In this document: positions 1 through 4,046 of the stretch, one piece after another
Numbering within the stretch: the first letter of the stretch is position 1
Layout of the letters: each line of letters opens with the position of its first letter
Assembly (NCBI GenBank): GCA_019348395.1
Contig: JAHWJN010000100.1
Location: forward strand, 1-5,080
Direction: 5' to 3'
Source of the DNA: Chloroflexota bacterium
Lineage (GTDB): Bacteria; Chloroflexota; Limnocylindria; QHBO01
Length of the DNA: 5,080 bases
Notes under the pieces: generated by a model
What the model was told of the DNA's origin: nothing
The model's database searches: none
Seen by the model: the letters and a program-made list of their open reading frames with translations, nothing else
Translations under genes and position numbers: made by a program

Positions 1-363
1 GAGGTACTTCTTCTCCGCCTCGGGGATGCCGAGCCGGTCGTAGGTGCGGCGGATGTAGTCCGGGACGTCGTCCCAGGACTGGGCCGCGCCCTCGGAGCTC
101 CCGGTGACGTAGTAGTAGATGTCCTGGAAGTCGATGGGCGTCAGGTCGCCGCCCCACGTCGGTAGCGGCCGCGCCTCGAAGTGCCGGTACGCCTTGAGGC
201 GCAGATCGGTCATCCACTGCGGCTCGCCCTTGACGCGGCTGATCTGCTCGACGATCTCGGCGTTGATCCCCTTCGGGAAGGTCGTCGGCGGCTGCTCACT
301 GTCGTGCCAGCCGTACTTGTAGCTGTCGGGGATCTGGGTCAAGGCTGGGTTCGGAAGGGCCAT
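1..363 (-). CDS. sufB: Fe-S cluster assembly protein SufB, N-terminal 121 residues (3' part outside window)
   Basis: SufB forms the SufBCD scaffold complex that builds iron-sulfur clusters in the cytoplasm, with SufC as its ATPase and SufS/SufU or SufE as sulfur donors. The visible part matches the conserved SufB N-terminus: an early YKYGW (15-19), KGINAEIVEQIS (31-42), KGEPQWM (45-51) followed by RLKAYRHF, RPLPTWGGDL (65-74), IDFQDIYYYV (77-86), SWDDVP (96-101) and YDRLGIPEAEKKYL (108-121). This order is characteristic of SufB rather than its paralogue SufD. The ATG at 363-361 is preceded by GAGG five bases upstream, a good ribosome binding site, and the family usually starts close to this point. 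The beta-helix core and the C-terminal catalytic residues lie to the left of the window. It is the first gene of its transcript, because its own promoter lies at 434-462, so sufC, sufD and sufS may follow off-window. The identification is close to certain. Confidence 0.95.
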   Translation of the reverse strand, partial: MALPNPALTQIPDSYKYGWHDSEQPPTTFPKGINAEIVEQISRVKGEPQWMTDLRLKAYRHFEARPLPTWGGDLTPIDFQDIYYYVTGSSEGAAQSWDDVPDYIRRTYDRLGIPEAEKKYL

Positions 364-397
364 GCGTTCCTCGTTGGCTCCGGGTCGGGAAGGTGAC

Positions 398-439
398 GAC
401 AATCCCGACTGAATTGGTCGGTGTTACGGTCGCATTGTC
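398..439 (-). promoter_or_regulatory. Nested inverted repeats, candidate operator of the suf promoter
   Basis: Two inverted repeats lie between the sufB -10 box and the ribosome binding site. The inner one is CCGAC-N7-GTCGG (405-421, perfect 5-base arms), at about +6 to +22 of the predicted transcript, where a bound repressor would block initiation. The outer one is GACAAT (398-403) with ATTGTC (434-439). The second outer arm is the -10 box itself, so the repeat would pair leader with promoter DNA. suf operons in many bacteria are controlled by Fe-S-sensing regulators (SufR, IscR and other Rrf2 proteins). I cannot match this site to a known consensus, so the regulator remains unnamed. The 5- and 6-base arms could also be chance in GC-rich DNA. 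Confidence 0.35.
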
Positions 440-462
440 CCCCTTACGGAGTGCGTGGTCAA
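434..462 (-). promoter_or_regulatory. Sigma-70-type promoter of sufB
   Basis: Read on the minus strand there is a -35 box TTGACC (462-457) and a -10 box GACAAT (439-434) separated by exactly 17 bases. The -35 matches TTGACA at five of six positions and the -10 matches TATAAT at four of six, including the key A and final T. Transcription would start near 427, giving a leader of about 65 bases ahead of the sufB ATG. It is the best-matching housekeeping promoter I see in the window. It is a pattern match without experimental support. Confidence 0.6.
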
Positions 463-475
463 CCGCGGCTCGGTC

Positions 476-499
476 CCCCGCGACTCGCAATCTGCGCGC
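476..499 (-). repeat. Short dispersed repeat, copy 1 (inverted orientation)
   Basis: This 24-base stretch recurs at 526-549 with a single mismatch (A489 against C539), exactly 50 bases away. On the minus strand its core at 494-478 reads CAGATTGCGAGTCGCGG. It differs at only one base from the core CAGATTTCGAGTCGCGG at 654-670 on the plus strand, so it is an inverted member of the same family. It lies 16 bases upstream of the sufB -35 box, so it could equally be an upstream regulatory site. Confidence 0.7.
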
Positions 500-525
500 G
501 CTCGGTGCGGGCGTTCACGTCACCG

Positions 526-549
526 CCCCGCGACTCGCCATCTGCGCGC
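526..549 (-). repeat. Short dispersed repeat, copy 2 (inverted orientation)
   Basis: It matches copy 1 at 23 of 24 bases. Its minus-strand core (544-528) reads CAGATGGCGAGTCGCGG, two changes from the plus-strand copy at 654-670. On the same strand it is preceded by CCGGC, as is that plus-strand copy, so the family similarity extends a little beyond the core. Confidence 0.7.
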
Positions 550-588
550 CGGTGAGCACATTGGCCGGACGAATCGGCCCGACAACGT

Positions 589-600
589 GAGTCGCGAGCG
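589..600 (+). repeat. Partial copy of the dispersed repeat
   Basis: GAGTCGCG-AGCG here matches the second half of the unit at 663-676 (GAGTCGCGGCGAGCG) after loss of three bases. The CAGAT half is missing. It is short and could be chance, but its position between the inverted and direct copies and its identical GAGTCGCG favour a decayed copy. Confidence 0.35.
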
Positions 601-605
601 TGGAT

Positions 606-618
606 TCGGCTGTGCCGA
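606..618 (-). terminator. Small hairpin downstream of the reductase, possible terminator element
   Basis: TCGGC-TGT-GCCGA is a perfect 5-base stem with a 3-base loop, about 70 bases after the reductase stop on its strand. No T-run follows on the minus strand. It could act as a weak or Rho-assisted terminator or merely protect the transcript end. The role is speculative. Confidence 0.2.
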
Positions 619-646
619 GCATCCGGTTTCCCTCTAATGCGCGCAT

Positions 647-704
647 GCCGGCACAGATTTCGAGTCGCGGCGAGCGCCGGCACAAATCTCAGGTCGCGGC
701 GAGC
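647..704 (+). repeat. 29-base tandem repeat, two full units, same family as copies 1 and 2
   Basis: Unit one (647-675) and unit two (676-704) match at 25 of 29 bases. A third start, GCCGG, lies at 705-709 followed by GTCGCG at 710-715. Both units read GCCGGCACA, then an AT-containing stretch, then GTCGCGGCGAGC. The core of unit one (654-670) is the direct-orientation version of the inverted copies at 478-494 and 528-544. Unit two overlaps the stop codon and last codons of the reductase, so the repeat contributes coding sequence. No transposase is nearby, so any mobility would depend on factors elsewhere, as for REP or MITE elements. Confidence 0.75.
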
Positions 705-1849
705 GCCGGGTCGCGTGCATTGCCGACGGTCACCATCGCCCGAGCCATCTCCACCGGCATCGCCCCGTCGAGGATGGCCAGGCCGATGAGCCGCTCGCCG
801 TCCGCGTAGGCGAGCACGCCGTCACGGAGCCAGCGCTCGTCGGTCCACGAATCCACTGCACCGATGACGTCGATCGCGTGGCCGGCGACCTCGGAGAAGA
901 CCCAGGGGCTCGGATCCGCACCAGGCTCGAGCCCGAGCATCGAGCGAGCTGCCCGCTCGCCGCCCTCGCGCGCCGCGTGCCAGTGCTCGATCCGTCGGCC
1001 CGCGCGCCGCGCGACGTCGCCGGCCGCCCAGACCGCCGGATGGCTGGTCCGGTGTGCAGCATCGGTCAGCACGCCGTCGCTGACGTCGAGGCCCGCATCC
1101 GCCGCCAGCCGGTCTCGCGGCCGAACACCGATCCCGGCCACGACGAACGCCGCTGCCAGCCGCTCTTCTCCGATCCAGGCGGCGCCGGGCTCGACGCGCG
1201 TCACCGCCGCGCCGAGCCGAACGGTCACGCCGGCGTCCCCCAGCACCCCCATCGCCCACTCGGACAGCTTCGAGCCGAGCGAGGACGACCACAGCCGCTC
1301 GCCGAGCTCGACCACCGTCGGCCGCAGGCCGAGCGACGCCAGGGACGACGCGGCCTCCAGGCCGATGAACCCGCCGCCGACCACGACGACCCGCGCGCCG
1401 GCGCCAGCCCGGGTGGCGGCCACGCGCAGGCGTCGCGCATCGGCCAGCGTCCGGAGGAGGAGCGCATGCTCGCCACCGGGCACCGACAGTTTCCGCGGCT
1501 CGGCGCCCGTCGCCAGGAGGCATCGATCGAACCTGATGGCGGTGCTGTCGTCCAGGACCGCCGTGCGCCGATCAAGATCGAGCTCCACGACACGTCGGCC
1601 GGTGCGCAGCTCGACGTCTCGTCGCTCGTACCACCGTTCCGGCTCGGCCAGCACCAGGTCGTCGGGCAGGTCCTCGCGCAGGAGCTCCTTGCTCAGCGGC
1701 GGCCGGTTGTACGGCGGGATCGGCTCCTCGCCGACGAGCACGATGCGTCCGTCGAACCCCTCCTTCCGGAGAGCCCGCGCGCATCGGACTGAGGCCACCC
1801 CGCCGCCGATCAGCAGGACATCAGTTGCGTCACGCGGTGAGACGGTCAC
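689..1849 (-). CDS. FAD/NADH-dependent oxidoreductase, ferredoxin/rubredoxin reductase family
   Basis: This 386-residue cytoplasmic flavoprotein would move electrons from NADH through FAD to a small redox protein such as a ferredoxin or rubredoxin, as in the reductase parts of P450 and Rieske oxygenase systems. Visible motifs are an FAD-binding IGGGVAS (14-20), YNRPPLSKELL (47-57, family signature), ATGAEPR (113-119), the second nucleotide site VVGGGFIGLE (156-165), GIGVRP (239-244), AAGDVA (275-280) and EHWHAA (288-293). Glu181 at the end of the following strand suggests NADH over NADPH. Ser20 stands where the third glycine of GxGxxG often lies, and small residues are tolerated there. The start is GTG; no ATG is near, and the FAD motif begins only 13 residues in, as is normal. 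The length is slightly short for the family, and the last nine residues are encoded inside a DNA repeat. No partner ferredoxin or oxygenase is in the window, so the substrate is unknown. It is transcribed divergently from the GNAT gene. Confidence 0.9.
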   Translation of the reverse strand: MTVSPRDATDVLLIGGGVASVRCARALRKEGFDGRIVLVGEEPIPPYNRPPLSKELLREDLPDDLVLAEPERWYERRDVELRTGRRVVELDLDRRTAVLDDSTAIRFDRCLLATGAEPRKLSVPGGEHALLLRTLADARRLRVAATRAGAGARVVVVGGGFIGLEAASSLASLGLRPTVVELGERLWSSSLGSKLSEWAMGVLGDAGVTVRLGAAVTRVEPGAAWIGEERLAAAFVVAGIGVRPRDRLAADAGLDVSDGVLTDAAHRTSHPAVWAAGDVARRAGRRIEHWHAAREGGERAARSMLGLEPGADPSPWVFSEVAGHAIDVIGAVDSWTDERWLRDGVLAYADGERLIGLAILDGAMPVEMARAMVTVGNARDPALAAT

Positions 1850-1855
1850 CTCCCG

Positions 1856-1861
1856 ATCCTA
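1856..1861 (-). promoter_or_regulatory. -10-like box of the reductase gene, probably leaderless
   Basis: On the minus strand TAGGAT (1861-1856) is followed by six bases and then the GTG start. A transcript beginning about seven bases after the box would start on the GTG itself, so the mRNA would be leaderless. No convincing -35 is seen 16-18 bases upstream, which is common for such promoters. Alternatively AGGA within the same bases, seven to eight bases before the GTG, could be a ribosome binding site. The sequence alone cannot separate the two readings. Confidence 0.35.
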
Positions 1862-1897
1862 CCGGCCCGGTGCTGTGTTCGGCGGCGATGCCTCCGA

Positions 1898-1903
1898 TAG
1901 ACT
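1898..1903 (+). promoter_or_regulatory. -10-like box of the GNAT-rsgA unit, leaderless layout
   Basis: TAGACT lies seven bases before the ATG at 1911, the spacing at which transcription would begin at or next to the start codon. No Shine-Dalgarno sequence lies before this ATG: the bases between are CCGGCCG. The -35 region is weak (GTGTTC at a 17-base spacer). The absence of a ribosome binding site supports a leaderless start more strongly here than for the divergent reductase. Confidence 0.45.
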
Positions 1904-1910
1904 CCGGCCG

Positions 1911-2765
1911 ATGACCTTGTCCAACGATCTCCCGATGCGCGACGCGACGCCGGACGACGTGCCGGCCATCGGCGCCCTGCGCGAGTCGGTGGGCTGGGGC
2001 GTCAACGAGTGGGCCCTTCGGATCGTGATCGGGCAGCCGTTCGCGCGCTGCCTGGTGGTGGAAAGCGAGGACGGCATCGCGGGCGTCGGCTCCGGGGTCG
2101 TGTACGGTTCGCTCGGGTTCATCGGCAACATGATCGTCGCCGATGCCCACCGCCGGCGCGGCATCGGCTCGGCGATCCTGGCGGCGGTGACGGCCTACCT
2201 CGAGGCAGCCGGCTGCCGGCGGCTCGAGCTCAACGCCACCTCGGAGGGACGTCCCCTCTACGAGCGCCACGGCTTTGCGAGTATCGGCCGCAGCGCGACG
2301 ACGCAGCTCCGTCGCGACCTGCCGCTGCGACGCGATCCGTCGGTGACGCTTCGGAGCGCCGATGGTGTCGGCGAGATCGCGGCCTACGACCGGCCCCGGT
2401 TCGGCGGAGACCGCCACGGCCTGCTGGCGCTGCTGCATGACGATCCGGCCACGGTGCTCGTGACGGCAGACCGATCGGGCGAGATGGTGGGGTACGCCTG
2501 CCTTCGGACCGATGCGCCACGCATCGGCCCGCTGCTCGCCGACGAGCCGTCGGTGGCTGAGATGCTGCTGGCCGAGGCCTTCGACCGGCTGCCCGACGTG
2601 TCGGAGCTTCGGGTCAACCTGCCGCCGAACAACCGGCCCGGCAGCGCCTGGCTGCGGCGCCTCGGCGTCCCGATCGAGCCGTGGGACGGACGCATGGCGC
2701 GTGGCGAGGACGTGGCGAAGCGCGAGGAGACCCTGTATGGCATGACGGTGGGCGCCCTCGGATGA
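1911..2765 (+). CDS. Tandem GNAT-family N-acetyltransferase
   Basis: This 284-residue cytoplasmic protein contains two GNAT folds. The first (about residues 9-136) is complete: a MRDATPDDVPAI opening, strand MIVADAHRRRGIGSAIL (74-90) with the acetyl-CoA pyrophosphate-binding RRRGIG loop, and LYERHGFASIG (116-126), the usual C-terminal GNAT motif. The second (about 145-284) lacks the RxxGxG loop. It matches the pattern of the Acetyltransf_18 type domain: YACLRT (195-200), RIGPLLADE (204-212), LRVNLPPNN (233-241), LGVPIEPWDGRMARGE (251-266) and a C-terminal LYGMTVGALG. Such proteins acetylate a small molecule or protein amine, and the substrate is not predictable here. The frame stays open far upstream, but that stretch is antisense to the reductase. 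ATG 1911 is chosen for the leaderless -10 spacing; ATG 1935 (Met9) is an alternative. The stop overlaps the rsgA start, so the two genes form one transcript. Confidence 0.88.
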   Translation: MTLSNDLPMRDATPDDVPAIGALRESVGWGVNEWALRIVIGQPFARCLVVESEDGIAGVGSGVVYGSLGFIGNMIVADAHRRRGIGSAILAAVTAYLEAAGCRRLELNATSEGRPLYERHGFASIGRSATTQLRRDLPLRRDPSVTLRSADGVGEIAAYDRPRFGGDRHGLLALLHDDPATVLVTADRSGEMVGYACLRTDAPRIGPLLADEPSVAEMLLAEAFDRLPDVSELRVNLPPNNRPGSAWLRRLGVPIEPWDGRMARGEDVAKREETLYGMTVGALG

Positions 2766-3685
2766 GCACCACCTCCGGGCTCGTCCTCCGCGCGCGGTCC
2801 GGGTTCTACACCGTGAAGACGGACGAGGGGGACCTCGTCGAGGCGCGGCTTCGCGGGCGGGTGAAGAAGGAGCGGCAGGCATCCGACCTCGCGGTCATCG
2901 GCGACCGGGTCCATCTCGAGCGGCTGCCGGACGGGACCGGCTCGATCGACGCCGTGGAGTCGCGGCATCGGCGCTTCAGTCGCCGCCAGCCGGGTCCACG
3001 GGGAAGCTGGCGCGAGGACGTGATGGTCGCCAACCCGGATCTCGTGGTGCCGGTCTTCTCCTCCGATCATCCGCCGCCGAACCCGCGGCTCATCGACCGC
3101 TTCCTCGTCGTCGCCGAGTACAGCGAGGTGCCGGTCCTGCTCGTCGCCAACAAGGTGGACCTGGTCGGGGTCGACGTCGCCCGCGAGACCTTCGGCGCGT
3201 ACGAGGACATCGGCTACCACGTCGTCTACACCAGCGCGAAGGCCCAGATCGGGCTCGACGAGCTCAGGGACGGCCTGGCCGGCAGGCTGTCGATCATCAC
3301 CGGGCCATCGGGTGTCGGGAAGTCGACGCTGCTGAACGCACTGCAGCCCGGCCTGCGGCTCGCCACCGGCGAGGTGTCGGACGCGCTGCACAAGGGCCGG
3401 CACACGACGACGCACGCCGAGCTGTTGCCGCTGATCGGCCCGCAAGGGGGCTACGTGGCGGACACGCCGGGCATCCGCGAGCTTGGGCTGTGGCAGATTC
3501 CCCCGACCGAGCTGGCGTGGTGCTTTCCCGAGTTTCGCGAACACATCACCGCGTGCGCCTTCAACGACTGCAGCCACCTGCACGAGCCTCGCTGCGGCCT
3601 TCGCGCGGCCGTCGACGCCGGGGCGGTGAGCGAGGTCCGATACGACTCCTACCGGCGCCTGCGCACCGGCGACGCACACGACTGA
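2762..3685 (+). CDS. rsgA: Ribosome small-subunit biogenesis GTPase RsgA
   Basis: RsgA binds the 30S subunit late in assembly, checks the decoding region and leaves on GTP hydrolysis. The 307-residue product shows the circularly permuted order typical of the family: an N-terminal OB-fold (about 6-66, with VIGDRVHLE at 45-53), then G4 NKVD (130-133), G5 TSAK (158-161), G1 P-loop GPSGVGKST (181-189), the switch I stretch GRHTTTHAELL (212-222) and G3 DTPG (234-237). A C-terminal zinc knuckle follows with Cys265, Cys270, His272 and Cys278. All key residues are present, so it should be active, and the length is normal. The ATG at 2762 shares ATGA with the acetyltransferase stop, so translation is probably coupled; upstream only a weak GGTGGG (2747-2752) could serve as a ribosome binding site. 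An in-frame ATG at 2681 is too far upstream and overlaps the GNAT domain. RsgA after a tandem GNAT is not an arrangement I know as standard. Confidence 0.96.
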   Translation: MSTTSGLVLRARSGFYTVKTDEGDLVEARLRGRVKKERQASDLAVIGDRVHLERLPDGTGSIDAVESRHRRFSRRQPGPRGSWREDVMVANPDLVVPVFSSDHPPPNPRLIDRFLVVAEYSEVPVLLVANKVDLVGVDVARETFGAYEDIGYHVVYTSAKAQIGLDELRDGLAGRLSIITGPSGVGKSTLLNALQPGLRLATGEVSDALHKGRHTTTHAELLPLIGPQGGYVADTPGIRELGLWQIPPTELAWCFPEFREHITACAFNDCSHLHEPRCGLRAAVDAGAVSEVRYDSYRRLRTGDAHD

Positions 3686-3686
3686 G

Positions 3687-3704
3687 CTGTCGGCCGGCCG
3701 ACAG
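3687..3704 (+). terminator. Perfect 18-base palindrome just after rsgA, probable terminator or processing hairpin
   Basis: CTGTCGGCCGGCCGACAG is a perfect inverted repeat with 9-base arms, beginning one base after the rsgA stop. As RNA it would fold into a 7-base GC-rich stem with a CCGG loop. No T-run follows (the next bases are GGCACGCTTC), so it is not a textbook intrinsic terminator. U-tract-less hairpins are reported to end transcripts in some high-GC bacteria. A DNA-binding site for a dimeric protein is the main alternative. Its position directly behind the stop favours a 3'-end role. Confidence 0.5.
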
Positions 3705-3803
3705 GGCACGCTTCGCCGACTCGACACCTGGCCAGTCGCCCAGCCGCTCACGGGTGCGTGCCGGCTCGCGGAGGATGGAACCCAGCACCGCAGCCATACC
3801 GCC

Positions 3804-3810
3804 GAAAGGA
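3804..3810 (+). promoter_or_regulatory. Strong ribosome binding site of the small protein gene
   Basis: GAAAGGA lies eight bases before the ATG at 3819, near-ideal spacing. It is the clearest Shine-Dalgarno sequence on the plus strand and the main reason for accepting the small reading frame as a gene. It also shows that the organism uses both leadered and apparently leaderless starts. Confidence 0.7.
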
Positions 3811-3818
3811 ACGCCACG

Positions 3819-4046
3819 ATGATCGGACCGAACCGCGTCAGCTACGACCTGGCCGTCAGCCGTCACGCAGATCGCCTGGAGCACGCCGCTGCGCGCCGGG
3901 AGATCAACGAAGCCCGCCGTGCCGCAACCGCCGGCACGAGGACCATTCACAACCTGCCGCTGGTCCACCGGGTCGCCGGCGCCGCCGCCGGGATCCTGGC
4001 CGCGCTGCACCTCCCCCAGCCGGCATCCCAGGCCGCACACCGCTAG
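3819..4046 (+). CDS. Small protein of unknown function, 75 residues
   Basis: I do not recognise this protein. Its first half (about 8-37) is rich in Ala, Arg, Glu and His (LAVSRHADRLEHAAARRE) and should form a charged helix. After a linker with TRTIHNLP (40-47) comes a weakly hydrophobic stretch, VAGAAAGILAALHLP (52-66), which could be a short amphipathic or membrane-touching helix but is short for a transmembrane segment. There is no lysine and no cysteine, hence no zinc site. No secretion signal is visible. A strong ribosome binding site precedes the ATG. It lies 133 bases after rsgA on the same strand and could be read through from it if the palindrome at 3687-3704 does not terminate. Its TAG stop interlocks with the stop of the convergent transporter gene. 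It is probably a real gene on the strength of the start site; the function is unknown. Confidence 0.6.
   Translation: MIGPNRVSYDLAVSRHADRLEHAAARREINEARRAATAGTRTIHNLPLVHRVAGAAAGILAALHLPQPASQAAHR

Larger units (their letters stand above)
364..688. other. 325-base intergenic region between the reductase and sufB, rich in repeats
   Basis: No reading frame here resembles a protein or has a ribosome binding site. The region holds, from the sufB side, the ribosome binding site (near 369-372), the candidate operator (398-439), the sufB promoter (434-462) and then repeat-laden DNA up to the reductase stop. The repeats are two copies of a 24-base repeat exactly 50 bases apart (476-499, 526-549), a partial copy (589-600) and a 29-base tandem repeat (647-704). 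Short dyads also occur at 563-579 (GGCCG-N7-CGGCC), 606-618 and 637-646 (ATGCGCGCAT). None is followed by a T-tract on either strand, so no classical intrinsic terminator for the reductase is visible. I see no tRNA or recognisable small RNA. Confidence 0.7.

Noticed and set aside
563..579. GGCCG-N7-CGGCC dyad in the intergenic region
   Set aside because: Five-base GC arms are common by chance in this DNA, and no T-run or gene end is close enough to give it a role.
393..683. Short frames in the intergenic region on both strands
   Set aside because: They lie over the sufB promoter and the repeats, lack ribosome binding sites and give no protein-like sequence.
476..704. Possible CRISPR array from the repeated core
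   Set aside because: Copies are in both orientations with unequal spacing and are imperfect. There are no uniform spacers and no cas genes.
864..1910. Long open frame on the plus strand running into the GNAT gene (apparent 633-residue protein)
   Set aside because: The first 349 codons are antisense to the reductase and give a Ser/Arg/Pro-rich sequence with no domain. It is open only because stop codons are rare in this GC-rich DNA. The GNAT fold begins at the 1911 start.
1830..2882. 350-residue frame on the minus strand, antisense to the GNAT gene
   Set aside because: The product is Arg/Ala/His-rich with no recognisable domain, and it has no ribosome binding site.
2384..3817. 477-residue frame on the minus strand, antisense to rsgA
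   Set aside because: The translation is low-complexity with no motif, while the plus strand holds every RsgA motif. It is a GC-bias shadow frame.
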